From: Zoogloeaceae bacterium | Lineage (GTDB): Bacteria; Pseudomonadota; Gammaproteobacteria; Burkholderiales; Rhodocyclaceae | DNA: 64,000 nucleotides | NCBI GenBank assembly: GCA_024235595.1 | Contig: JACKMC010000001.1 | Location: 310,001-374,000 of the forward strand | Reading direction: 5' to 3' | In this document: positions 25,633 through 34,407 of the stretch, piece by piece | How positions within the stretch are numbered: the first letter of the stretch is position 1 | Layout of the letters: every line of letters starts with the position of its first letter | Program-made: the position numbers and the translations under genes | Notes under the pieces: model-generated | What the model was told of the DNA's origin: nothing | The model's database searches: none | The model's input: the letters and a program-made list of their open reading frames with translations, nothing else

Positions 25633-27654
25633 TTGTTCGAGCGCGCCGTCTTGACCCTCGCGGTCATCGCCCTGGGTCCGCCTTGCCTCGCCGATTCAGG
25701 CGGTGTTTCGACCGAGACCCAGTATCTCGAGGACCTGCCGGTTGTGCTGACCCTGTCACGTCTGCCGCAGACGCTCCAGGATGCGCCGGGCGCGGTGACC
25801 GTGATCGATGCGGAAATGATTCGCCGGAGCGGCTACCGGGATCTTGGCAGGCTGCTGCGTCTGGTGCCCGGGATGCAGGTGGCAGAGGAACGCGGTGGGC
25901 GTCAGATCATCAGCTACCATGGCCTGACAACAGAATATCCGAACCAGATGCAAGTGCTGGTCGATGGCCGTTCGATCTACACGCCGTATTTCTATGGTGG
26001 CGCGGACTGGTCCAGCCTCCCCGTGGCGCTCGAAGAGATCGAGCGCATCGAAGTCGTTCGCGGTTCGGATTCGGCCGCCTATGGATCGAATGCCTTTCTC
26101 GGCGTGGTCAATATCATCACCCGCCACAGTGCGGTCGCGCCTGCGGCCTGGTCTCGCGTCAATCTGGGCTCGGGCGCCGTTCGCGATCTCGCTGCCGGAG
26201 CGAGCCTGCGACGGCAGGGCGCGAGCCTGCGCGGCGATATCCAGTACAGAAACGATTCCGGTTTTGACGGGATCAGTGATGATCGCGAGCAGGTGTTCGC
26301 GAACGTGCGCAGTGATGTTCGAGTCCAGCGCGATCATGAATTTTCCCTGTTTGCGGGCCTTGTGGATTCGCGGCTCGGAATGGGGTACGCGAATTCACGC
26401 TTCAACGGAAACGGAGTCCGTGAGGCGACCAGCGATGACGCCTATCTCCATCTGCGCTGGCGCTATGCACCGAGCGAGCACGAAGAGTGGCTGATCAACG
26501 CATATCGGAATCGCGAACAGGGTCGCGACGAATGGATCGTCTCTGGCTCGGCGGGCGGCACGACATACACGGTGCCAGTCAACCAGAACCGCATCAGCCT
26601 GCGCGACGACCTTGAAGTCCAGCACCAGCTCGGCTTCGATGATGGCTCGCGGCTCGTCTATGGGGTCGAGTGGCGGCGGGATCAACTCGATTCGGAGGCA
26701 TTGTTTTTCGATGGCAAGGCGCGCAGCGAGCGCATCCTTCGCCTGTTCGCGAACTTCGCGTTGCGAATCGATGCGCAGTGGCTGCTGAATCTCGGCCTCA
26801 TGGCCGAGGACTACGCAGGCGATCCGATCCGTTTCGCGCCGCGGATCTTTGCCAATTGGCAACCCGGCCGGAACCAGTCATGGCGTGGAGGATTTTCCCG
26901 GGCCTGGCGCCAGCCAACGCTTTTCGAGCGCCATGGCGATGTGCGGGTGATCGATCCCGTCACCGGAAGGGTTCTGCAGCATCGCTGGATTCCCAGCCCG
27001 GACCTGCGTCCGCAACGCATCGATGCGCTCGAGCTGGGCTACTTCGCATCCACTCCAGCAAAGACATTCCAGGTGGACCTGCGGGTGTTCTCGGAACTCG
27101 TGAGCGACTTGGCGATTCGTGAGGGGCAGCTTGTGGCGCCGCCCACGAACCCGCTCTTCTGGCCCGTGCTTCCGACCTCGAAAACCGTCAACTATGAGCA
27201 CGCGATCCGGATGCGGGGGCTCGAGTATCAGCTCCAGTGGCGGCCATGGCGCGATGCACGCCTGCAGTTCACGCACAGCCTCATCGATCGGCGGATTGCC
27301 GATCCGGCTTATCGTTCCATGGTCGCGCCTCACACCGCCAGTCTTTCCTGGCTGCAGGATTTCGCGGGAGGGTGGCAAGGCACCGTGTCCCTGTTCAGGG
27401 TCGCCTCCTTCAAGTCTGAGGTTGGCTACGACCCAAGCAGCGACGGAATCGTCCATGGCCATACTTCGCTGGACGCGCGAATCGCAAAGAGGATCCGCTT
27501 TGCCGGTCACTGGGCCGAGCTTGCGCTAGCGGGTACGAATCTGCTCGGAAGGCATCTGGAAGTGCGTCCGCTCGAGCTGGCGGACGGGCCGACAGATGAC
27601 CCACCCAACGAAGTGGAGCCCCGCCTCTACCTGAGCCTGCGGGCCGAGTTCTGA
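25633..27654 (+). CDS. TonB-dependent outer-membrane receptor
   Basis: This outer-membrane protein is about 673 residues. The TTG at 25633 is preferred because GGGAG lies nine bases upstream and it begins a signal peptide (FERAVLTLAVIALGPPCLA). A TTG at 25609 is the alternative but lacks a ribosome site. A possible TonB box is LPVVLT. The plug domain holds SGYRDLGRLLRLVPGMQV, VLVDGRSIY and IERIEVVRGSDSAAYGSNAF (20 residues), then NIITR. The rest is a beta-barrel ending LYLSLRAEF with a terminal Phe. The substrate is unknown; siderophore or other metal chelate is usual. Four bases separate it from the convergent FAH gene. Confidence 0.92.
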   Translation: MFERAVLTLAVIALGPPCLADSGGVSTETQYLEDLPVVLTLSRLPQTLQDAPGAVTVIDAEMIRRSGYRDLGRLLRLVPGMQVAEERGGRQIISYHGLTTEYPNQMQVLVDGRSIYTPYFYGGADWSSLPVALEEIERIEVVRGSDSAAYGSNAFLGVVNIITRHSAVAPAAWSRVNLGSGAVRDLAAGASLRRQGASLRGDIQYRNDSGFDGISDDREQVFANVRSDVRVQRDHEFSLFAGLVDSRLGMGYANSRFNGNGVREATSDDAYLHLRWRYAPSEHEEWLINAYRNREQGRDEWIVSGSAGGTTYTVPVNQNRISLRDDLEVQHQLGFDDGSRLVYGVEWRRDQLDSEALFFDGKARSERILRLFANFALRIDAQWLLNLGLMAEDYAGDPIRFAPRIFANWQPGRNQSWRGGFSRAWRQPTLFERHGDVRVIDPVTGRVLQHRWIPSPDLRPQRIDALELGYFASTPAKTFQVDLRVFSELVSDLAIREGQLVAPPTNPLFWPVLPTSKTVNYEHAIRMRGLEYQLQWRPWRDARLQFTHSLIDRRIADPAYRSMVAPHTASLSWLQDFAGGWQGTVSLFRVASFKSEVGYDPSSDGIVHGHTSLDARIAKRIRFAGHWAELALAGTNLLGRHLEVRPLELADGPTDDPPNEVEPRLYLSLRAEF

Positions 27655-27658
27655 GCGT

Positions 27659-28507
27659 TCACGACGCGGCCCATTCGACACAGCGGTGCCGTTGCTCGCC
27701 GAGGCCGTCGATACCTGCCTTCACCTCGTCGCCGGCCTTGAGCCAGCGCGGCGGCGAAAAACCCATGCCGACCCCTGGAGGGGTGCCGGTGGCGATCACG
27801 TCGCCCGGGTAAAGGGGCATGAACCTGCTGATGTAGCTCACCAGCGCCGCGATACCGAACACCATCTCACGGGTGCTGCTCGACTGGACGCGTTCTCCAT
27901 TGACCTCCAGCCACAGCGCAAGCGCCGCGGGGTCGTCGATCTCGTCCGCCGTGACCAGCCACGGGCCGATGGGCGCGAAACCCGGGAAGCTCTTGCCCTT
28001 TACCCACTGGCCGCCGCGTTCGAGCTGGAAGCTGCGTTCCGACATGTCGATGAAGGTCGCATAGCCCGCGAGGTGAGAAGGTGCATCGGCCTCGCTCACG
28101 CACAGCGCTTCGCGTCCGATCACCACTGCGAGTTCGATTTCCCAGTCCACCCTGGAGTGCTCGGGCGGCAGCGCAATGGTGTCCTCCGGCCCGCTTGGAC
28201 GACAGCCTTTCATGAACAGGACCGGCTCGGCCGGGAGGTCCATGCCGGCCTCGCGCGCATGGTCGGCATAGTTGAGACCGACACAGACGATCTTGCCGGA
28301 GCCGGGTACGCAGGCGCCAAGGCGCGTGCCGGGCGCGACCGCAGCAAGCACGGTCGGGTCGCGTTTCGCCAATTCGTCGAGCGATGCCGGGTCGAGCTCG
28401 TCGGCCCCGAAATCGCTCAGCCAGGGCGAAAGGTCGCGGATGATGCCTTCACCATCGATCAGGCCGGGCTTCTCCGCCCCCGGCTGGCCCCAGCGCAGCA
28501 GTCGCAT
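27659..28507 (-). CDS. Fumarylacetoacetate hydrolase family protein
   Basis: This 282-residue protein carries the FAH catalytic domain: VGLNYADHAREAG, the metal-binding DWEIELAVVIGREA, WVKGKSFPGFAPIGPWLV and PGDVIATGTPPGVGMG. Family members cleave or hydrate beta-diketo acids (ureidoglycolate lyase, 2-hydroxyhepta-2,4-diene-1,7-dioate isomerase, acylpyruvate hydrolase). With no pathway genes nearby, the substrate cannot be chosen. It converges with the TonB receptor gene. Confidence 0.9.
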   Translation of the reverse strand: MRLLRWGQPGAEKPGLIDGEGIIRDLSPWLSDFGADELDPASLDELAKRDPTVLAAVAPGTRLGACVPGSGKIVCVGLNYADHAREAGMDLPAEPVLFMKGCRPSGPEDTIALPPEHSRVDWEIELAVVIGREALCVSEADAPSHLAGYATFIDMSERSFQLERGGQWVKGKSFPGFAPIGPWLVTADEIDDPAALALWLEVNGERVQSSSTREMVFGIAALVSYISRFMPLYPGDVIATGTPPGVGMGFSPPRWLKAGDEVKAGIDGLGEQRHRCVEWAAS

Positions 28508-28665
28508 CGTTTCTTCTCCGTTTCAAACCAGCAATGATATCGGTACTACGACCCTGGGCGAGAGCTTGACATTCGGTGCCCGTGCCCGCAGTTTGCGAGT
28601 TGCCGGGGAGCTCGAAGAACCACCGCCAGGATCGCGCGGTCCATTGTCGCAGGACAGGAGAAATC

Positions 28666-30132
28666 ATGACGAAAAGCCCGACCCGTGCTGCCCTTGCCCT
28701 GGGCAGCCTGCTGCTGATGTTCGGCCTCGTTTTGCCAGGCCCGGGGCTCGTGAGCAGCGCCCACGCCGCCACGACGGTCGCCTCGCCGCCGCTTGCCGGA
28801 CGATACGGTCTGCCCGACTTCGCCGATCTGGTGGCGGAGGTTGGGCCCGCCGTGGTGAACATCAGCGTGACCCAGCAACTGGCGAGTGGCGGCATCTCGC
28901 CCGACGATCCCTTCTACGATTTCCTCCGCCGCTTCGGCGTGCCCCTGCCGCAGCTGCCTCCGGGCAGCGATCCGCGCGGCCAGCGCAGGGGCGACGGGCC
29001 GTTGCAGCGTGGCGTGGGCTCGGGCTTCATCGTCAGCAGCGATGGCTATGTGCTCACCAACGCACACGTTGTCGACGATGCCAACGAAGTGACCGTCAAG
29101 CTGACCGACAAGCGCGAGTTCAAGGCCAAGGTGGTCGGTGTGGACAAGCGTACCGACGTGGCCTTGCTCAAGGTCGAGGCCAAGGGATTGCCAACGGTGC
29201 GCATCGGCGATGCCGAACAGTCGCGGGTCGGTGAATGGGTGGTGGCTGTGGGTTCGCCTTTCGGCTTCGAGAGCACCGTCACCGCGGGCATCATCTCGGC
29301 CAAGGCGCGGCGCCTGCCGGACGAGAACTATGTGCCCTTCATTCAGACCGACGTCGCAATCAACCCCGGCAACTCCGGCGGACCGCTCTTCAATCTCGCC
29401 GGCGAGGTGGTCGGCATCAACTCGCAGATCTACTCGCGGTCGGGCGGCTTCATGGGCATCTCGTTCGCGATCCCGATCGATGTGGCGATGAAAGTGAAGG
29501 AACAACTGCAGCAGTTCGGCAAGGTCCAGCGCGGGCGGCTTGGCGTCGCGATCCAGAGCGTGGACAAGGATCTTGCGCAGTCATTCGGCCTGCCCGACGC
29601 CACCGGGGCACTGATTGCGAGCGTCGAGCCCGACAGCCCGGCCGACAAGGCCGGCCTGCTGGCGGGCGATGTGGTGCTTTCGGTCAATGGCGACAAGGTG
29701 CGCGATAGCTCCGACCTGCCGCGGATGATCGGTGAGCTGCGCCCCGGGACCCGCACCCGCCTGGGCATCTGGCGCGACAGCAAGGCCCGCGAGGTGACGG
29801 TGACACTCGGCAGCATGAGCGGCGAGGACGTCGCGACGGCCGGCAGCAAGGGCGAGGATGCGGGCGGAGCGCTGGGCCTGTCGGCGCGAGCGCTGACGGC
29901 TCAGGAAGCGGCCCAGCTCGACATCGATGGTGGCGGCCTGGTGGTCGAGACGGTGGAGGGCGCGGCAGCGCGTGCCGGCCTGCGACAGGGCGACGTGTTG
30001 CTTGCGCTCAACAACCAGCGCATTACCGGGGTGGCGCAGTTCCGCAAGCTGCTGAGCCAGGCCGGAAAGCGTTTCGCGTTGCTGGTGCAACGTGGTCCGA
30101 GCCGGATCTTCGTCCCGATCAGGCTCGAATGA
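28666..30132 (+). CDS. mucD: Periplasmic serine protease DegP/MucD (HtrA family)
   Basis: This 488-residue protein has a signal peptide (about 1-34, cleavage after AHA). The trypsin-like domain has its triad in TNAHVVDD (His), RTDVALLK (Asp) and NPGNSGGPLF (Ser). Two PDZ domains follow (about 275-370 and 395-480). The family degrades or refolds misfolded envelope proteins. It starts at an ATG preceded by AGGACAGGAG. It is monocistronic, with a strong hairpin after the stop. MucD is chosen over DegQ on the two-PDZ length and lineage habit; the exact symbol is moderately sure. Confidence 0.93.
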   Translation: MTKSPTRAALALGSLLLMFGLVLPGPGLVSSAHAATTVASPPLAGRYGLPDFADLVAEVGPAVVNISVTQQLASGGISPDDPFYDFLRRFGVPLPQLPPGSDPRGQRRGDGPLQRGVGSGFIVSSDGYVLTNAHVVDDANEVTVKLTDKREFKAKVVGVDKRTDVALLKVEAKGLPTVRIGDAEQSRVGEWVVAVGSPFGFESTVTAGIISAKARRLPDENYVPFIQTDVAINPGNSGGPLFNLAGEVVGINSQIYSRSGGFMGISFAIPIDVAMKVKEQLQQFGKVQRGRLGVAIQSVDKDLAQSFGLPDATGALIASVEPDSPADKAGLLAGDVVLSVNGDKVRDSSDLPRMIGELRPGTRTRLGIWRDSKAREVTVTLGSMSGEDVATAGSKGEDAGGALGLSARALTAQEAAQLDIDGGGLVVETVEGAAARAGLRQGDVLLALNNQRITGVAQFRKLLSQAGKRFALLVQRGPSRIFVPIRLE

Positions 30133-30153
30133 GCGGGCCAGGGCGGTGACGAC

Positions 30154-30181
30154 ATGCGGCGCCGCTTCAGCGGCGTCGCAT
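30154..30181. terminator. Bidirectional hairpin between mucD and hisP
   Basis: ATGCGGCGCCGC pairs with GCGGCGTCGCAT around a TTCA loop: 12 pairs, including one G-U. It lies in the 61-base gap between convergent genes. There is no U tract. Confidence 0.55.
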
Positions 30182-30193
30182 CCTCGCCCGGCC

Positions 30194-30958
30194 CTACTTG
30201 AGGTTGCCGGAGAGGAACTGCCTCAGTCGCTCGCTGCGGGTGTTGCCGAAGACCTCGGCGGGTGGGCCGTATTCCTCGGCCAGCCCCTGGTGCAGGAACA
30301 TCACCTTGCTCGAGACCTCGCGCGCGAATCCCATTTCATGGGTGACCACCACCATGGTGCGGCCTTCCTCGGCGAGGCCGCGCATGACCTTGAGCACTTC
30401 GCCCACGAGCTCCGGGTCGAGCGCCGAGGTAGGCTCGTCGAAGAGCAGCACCGCGGGTTCCATGGCGAGTGCGCGGGCGATCGCCACACGCTGCTGCTGG
30501 CCGCCCGAAAGATGGGCGGGATAGCTGTCCATGAACTGCGCGATGCCCACCTTCTCGAGGTAGGCCTCGGCCCGTTCTCGCGCTTCGGCACGGCTCAGCC
30601 CGAGTACATGGAGCGGCGCCTCGGTCACGTTCTCGAGCACCGTCATGTGGGCCCACAGGTTGAAATGCTGGAACACCATTGCCAGCCGGGTGCGCAGGCG
30701 CTGCAACTGCCGCGCGTCGGCCACCTTGAGATGACCGTTGCGATCCGGCACCAGGCGGATTTCCTCGCCGGCGACGGTGATGCGGCCGGCATCTGGCTGC
30801 TCGAGGAAGTTGATGCAGCGCAGGAAGGTGCTCTTGCCCGATCCGGAGGAGCCGATGATGCTGACGACATCGCCCGCCTCGGTGGCCAGCGACACACCCT
30901 TGAGCACTTCGTGGTCGCCGTAGCGCTTGTGCAGGTCTTCGACCGAAAGCTGAGTCAT
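30194..30958 (-). CDS. hisP: Histidine/basic amino acid ABC transporter ATPase
   Basis: This 254-residue cytoplasmic ATPase has Walker A IGSSGSGKST, Q-loop VFQHFNLWAHMTVLENV, signature LSGGQQQRVAIARAL, Walker B VLLFDEPTSALD and H-loop VTHEMGFA. The HisP/ArtP type is recognised by the HMTVLENVTEAP region. It is the last gene of the hisJQMP operon, 24 bases after hisM, and powers uptake of polar or basic amino acids. Confidence 0.94.
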   Translation of the reverse strand: MTQLSVEDLHKRYGDHEVLKGVSLATEAGDVVSIIGSSGSGKSTFLRCINFLEQPDAGRITVAGEEIRLVPDRNGHLKVADARQLQRLRTRLAMVFQHFNLWAHMTVLENVTEAPLHVLGLSRAEARERAEAYLEKVGIAQFMDSYPAHLSGGQQQRVAIARALAMEPAVLLFDEPTSALDPELVGEVLKVMRGLAEEGRTMVVVTHEMGFAREVSSKVMFLHQGLAEEYGPPAEVFGNTRSERLRQFLSGNLK

Positions 30959-30982
30959 GGTGATTCCTGGAGAGTGTGCCGC

Positions 30983-31708
30983 TCAGGCCCTGGCCTGGCG
31001 CGACTTGCGCGCTTGCAGATGACCAAGCCAGCGGCGTTCGGCAAGACGGAACAGGCCGACCAGGGCGAAGGTCACGCACATGTAGATCAGACCCGCGAAG
31101 ATGAAGGCCTCGAACGGCGCGAAGTGCTGCGAGTAGGCATTGCGCGCCGCGCCGGTGAGGTCGACCAAAGTGATGGTGGAGGCGATTGCGGTGCCGTGCA
31201 GCATGAAGATGGCTTCGTTGCTGTAGGCCGGCAAGGCGCGGCGCAGGGCGCCCGGCACGAGGATCCGGCGGATCATCGTCAGCCGGCTCATGCCGCAGGC
31301 CTGCGCCGCCTCGATCTCGCCGTGCGGCGTGGCGCGCAAGGCACCCGCGAGAATCTCGGTGGTGTAGGCACAGGTGTTGAGCGCGAAGGTCACCAGCGCA
31401 CAGCCATATGGATCCCTGAACACCAGCCACAAGCTGTTGCCCTCGGCCCAGCGGGCCTGGACCCACTCGAACTGGCCGAGCCCATAGTAGACGAGCAGCA
31501 ACTGCACCAGCATCGGTGTGCCGCGGAAGAAATAGGTATAGGCCCACACGCCGCGCGACACGAAGGCGGCGCCCGAGGTGCGCAGCACCGCCAGCGGAAT
31601 CGCCAGCAGCAGCCCGGCTGCCAGCGAGATCACGGTGAGCTGCAGGGTCAGCCAGAGCCCGGCGGCGTATTCGGGAAGGTTCTCGGTGATCACCGCCCAC
31701 TCGATCAT
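30983..31708 (-). CDS. hisM: Histidine/basic amino acid ABC transporter permease HisM
   Basis: This 241-residue inner-membrane protein has five or so membrane helices and the His/Glu/Gln-type permease pattern WAYTYFFRGTPMLVQLLLVYY. The EAA loop HGEIEAAQACGMSRLTMIRRI contacts HisP. LNTCAYTTEILAGALR closely matches enteric HisM. The ATG overlaps the hisQ stop by 4 bp. Confidence 0.93.
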   Translation of the reverse strand: MIEWAVITENLPEYAAGLWLTLQLTVISLAAGLLLAIPLAVLRTSGAAFVSRGVWAYTYFFRGTPMLVQLLLVYYGLGQFEWVQARWAEGNSLWLVFRDPYGCALVTFALNTCAYTTEILAGALRATPHGEIEAAQACGMSRLTMIRRILVPGALRRALPAYSNEAIFMLHGTAIASTITLVDLTGAARNAYSQHFAPFEAFIFAGLIYMCVTFALVGLFRLAERRWLGHLQARKSRQARA

Positions 31709-32391
31709 GCCGCGACCCGTCGTATACCGACGCTGTAGCGCCGTTCGAGGCCGCGGAAGAGGATGCCCGAGGCCGCTGTCATGGCAAGATAGAACGCGCA
31801 CACCACGGCGTAGAAGACAAACGGTTGGTGGGTGCTGCGACCGGCCTGGTCGGCCAGCCAGGTCAGGTCCGAGAGGCCGATGATGGACACCAGCGCGGTA
31901 CTTTTCTGCATCACCTGCCAGTTGTTGCCAAGGCCGGGCAGCGCGTGACGCAGCATCTGCGGAAAGAGGATGCGGCTGAACACCTGCCAGCGGCTCATGC
32001 CGTAGGCGTAGCCGGCTTCGAGCTGGCCGGCCGGCACCGCGAGGAAGGCGCCGCGGAAGGTTTCGGTGAAGTAGGCACCGAAGATGAAGCCGAGCGTCGC
32101 TACGCCGGCGGCGAAGGGATTGACGTCGACATAGCCCCAGCCCAGCCGGTCGGTCATCTCGTTGATGCCGATCTGCCCGCCGTAGAACACCAGCAGCATC
32201 ATCACCAGATCCGGGATGCCGCGCACGATCGTGGTGTAGGCCAGCGCCGGCGCCCTGAAAAGGGCGATGCGCGAGAGCTTGGCCGAGGCGCCGGCGAGCC
32301 CCAGCAGCAGCGCCAGGGCAAGCGACAGCACGGCCACCTGGAGCGTCAGCCAGGCGCCGTCCAGCAGCGAAGGCAGGTAGCCGTGGAGCAT
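31705..32391 (-). CDS. hisQ: Histidine/basic amino acid ABC transporter permease HisQ
   Basis: This 228-residue membrane protein starts MLHGYLPSLLDGAWLTLQVA and has YTTIVRGIPDLVMMLLVFYG, the HisQ counterpart of the HisM pattern. The EAA loop is GQLEAGYAYGMSRWQVFSRI. The chosen ATG matches enteric HisQ (MLYGF...). The gene begins 23 bases after hisJ. Confidence 0.93.
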   Translation of the reverse strand: MLHGYLPSLLDGAWLTLQVAVLSLALALLLGLAGASAKLSRIALFRAPALAYTTIVRGIPDLVMMLLVFYGGQIGINEMTDRLGWGYVDVNPFAAGVATLGFIFGAYFTETFRGAFLAVPAGQLEAGYAYGMSRWQVFSRILFPQMLRHALPGLGNNWQVMQKSTALVSIIGLSDLTWLADQAGRSTHQPFVFYAVVCAFYLAMTAASGILFRGLERRYSVGIRRVAA

Positions 32392-32414
32392 GCCGCGAAC
32401 CGGGACGGGGTGCC

Positions 32415-33206
32415 TTATTCGCCGTAGATATCGTGGGGGAAGTATTTCTTGCTGATGCGCTCGTAGGTGCCGTTGGCGCGGATTGCCGCCAGCGCCTTGT
32501 TGAGCTGGTCGCGCAGGTCGGTGTCGCGCTTGCGGATGGCGATACCGACGCCTTCGCCGATCACCGCCTTCTCTTCGGCATTGCGGCCGTAGACCTTGCT
32601 GCCCGCAAAATCGTAGTCCTGTCCTGCGGGTTTGGTGAGGAAGCCGCCGTCGGCTTCGAGCGAGTCGACCCAGCTGGCGTCGATGCGACCGGCGCTGAGG
32701 TCGAGATAGGCTTCTTCCTGCCTGGCGTAACGCACCAGCTCGACACCGTGGTCGGCCCAGAAGCGGGTGGCGAAGTTGTCGGCGACAGTGCCGCGCTGCA
32801 CGCCGATGCGCTTGCCCTTGAGGCTCGCCAGCTCGGGTTTGAGGGTGGAGCCCTTCTTTGCCACCAGGGCGAGCGGCGTAGCGTAATACTTGTCGGTGAA
32901 GTCGACCTTCTTCTTGCGTTCCTCGGTGATCGACATCGAAGCCGAGATGGCGTCGAACTTGCGGCTCATGAGGGCTGGGATCATGCCGTCCCATTCCTGC
33001 TTCACCCATGTGCATTCGGTCTTCATTTCCTCGCACAACGCGTTGGCAATGTCGACGTCGAAGCCCTGCACCGAGCCGTCCGGCGCGGTGACATTGAACG
33101 GGGGGTACGCGCCCTCGGTGGCGAAGCGGATCTGCTTCCAGTCCTTGGCCGTCGCGACCTGGCAGGCCAGTATCAGGCCCGCCAGCAGCAGGGTTTTCTT
33201 GATCAT
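32415..33206 (-). CDS. hisJ: Periplasmic histidine/lysine-arginine-ornithine-binding protein
   Basis: This 263-residue solute-binding protein has a signal peptide (MIKKTLLLAGLILACQVATA), then KQIRFATEGAYPPFN, QGFDVDIANALCEEMKTECT, the ligand-site region AISASMSITEERKKKVDFTD and the hinge RIGVQRGTVADNFA. All are typical of HisJ/ArgT. It is the first gene of hisJQMP. The ligand is inferred from the family; lysine, arginine, ornithine or histidine are all possible. Confidence 0.93.
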   Translation of the reverse strand: MIKKTLLLAGLILACQVATAKDWKQIRFATEGAYPPFNVTAPDGSVQGFDVDIANALCEEMKTECTWVKQEWDGMIPALMSRKFDAISASMSITEERKKKVDFTDKYYATPLALVAKKGSTLKPELASLKGKRIGVQRGTVADNFATRFWADHGVELVRYARQEEAYLDLSAGRIDASWVDSLEADGGFLTKPAGQDYDFAGSKVYGRNAEEKAVIGEGVGIAIRKRDTDLRDQLNKALAAIRANGTYERISKKYFPHDIYGE

Positions 33207-33390
33207 CGAGTTCTCCGGTGCCGGTATTCGGTTTCAGCAGGAAGGCAGCGCGCAACACGTTTGCGCGGCGCATCGGCGAATGATCGCAGGATCACCCCCA
33301 GAGCTCAATCCTTGCGACGTGATGGCGTCACCCGGCGTGCGCCGGGCGGTTGGCCGCGAAGACCCCAGTTGCGGCAATTCTGCGAGCCTT

Positions 33391-34305
33391 TCAGTCGCTC
33401 TCGGCAAGGCGCCGCAGCAAGGCGTCGGCGAGCCGCTCCGCCGCTGGCGGGTGGAAGCGGAAGAACAACTCGGGTTCGATCAGTTCGAGTTCCATGAGTC
33501 GCAAGCCGCCTTCGCAATCGCGTACGAAATCGACCCGCGCATAGAGTGGCAGGTTCGGAACGGCGGCAACGGCGGCTTCGGCAAACGCGGCCTCCTCACC
33601 GGTCGGGCGATGCGCATGGACCTTGCCGCCGTGATCGTCCTGGACCCGGAAGTCGCCGCTTGCGGCGGTCTTGCGTATGGCGTGGGTGGCGCGGCCCTCG
33701 ATGACGATCAGCGACAGCTCGCCCTCGGCAAGGATCGCGGGCTGGAAGGCCTGCACCATCATCGCCTCGGCGGCGAGACAGCGCGCGAAAATGGCCTCAT
33801 GCACGGCCAAGGTGGCGAGGCTCACCCGGTAGGTGAGCCGTGCCGCGCCCGATACCACCGGCTTGAAGACCACCTCGCGCCAGCCCGCCTCGGCCATGAT
33901 ATCCCCCAGGCTGCGGGTCTCGCCGACGGCCGCGTAGCGAGTTGGCACCACGGCTGTTCCGGCTTCGGCGAGCTCGGCGAGATAGCGTTTGTCGAGGTTC
34001 CAGCGGATCAACGCGGCGGGGTTGTAGAGACGCGTGCGCGCCGCCACGCGCTCGAGCCAGGGCCCGAATTCATCGATCCGCGCGAAGTAGTCCCAGGTGC
34101 TCCGGAACAGCGCACAGCGAGCTTTCTCCCACGGGAAGGCCGGGTCGGACCAACTGGCCCGGGAGACGCTCAGGCCGCGATTGGCGCAGGCCTGGGCGAG
34201 CAGTCCGTCTTCGGTTTGGATCTGCGCCTGATACCAGTCGGCAGGATCGGGCTTCAGGTAGCGGTCCTCGGTGAGGATCACGACATCCCAGGCGGGCGCG
34301 CTCAT
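33391..34305 (-). CDS. ATP-grasp family protein (RimK/glutathione synthetase-like)
   Basis: This 304-residue protein has an N-terminal preATP-grasp-like part (WDVVILTEDRYLKPDPADWY), a central lysine/glycine region (WREVVFKPVVSGAARLTYRV) and the C-terminal metal-binding motif RLMELELIEPELFFRF, which matches the Glu/Asn-type ATP-grasp active site. Family members ligate a carboxylate to an amine or thiol with ATP. I recognise this subgroup as stand-alone and widespread in Proteobacteria without a known product. It has no operon partner; pldA lies downstream after about 100 bases. Confidence 0.85.
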   Translation of the reverse strand: MSAPAWDVVILTEDRYLKPDPADWYQAQIQTEDGLLAQACANRGLSVSRASWSDPAFPWEKARCALFRSTWDYFARIDEFGPWLERVAARTRLYNPAALIRWNLDKRYLAELAEAGTAVVPTRYAAVGETRSLGDIMAEAGWREVVFKPVVSGAARLTYRVSLATLAVHEAIFARCLAAEAMMVQAFQPAILAEGELSLIVIEGRATHAIRKTAASGDFRVQDDHGGKVHAHRPTGEEAAFAEAAVAAVPNLPLYARVDFVRDCEGGLRLMELELIEPELFFRFHPPAAERLADALLRRLAESD

Positions 34306-34407
34306 GTGTTGTGCAAACGAGGTGACGGGGCGGCGATTCTAGCGCGAACCGCCTTCGCTTGACCCGCCCTCGCGCCGCAGCGCGAACAAGGGCCTGCAAC
34401 TCGGCGC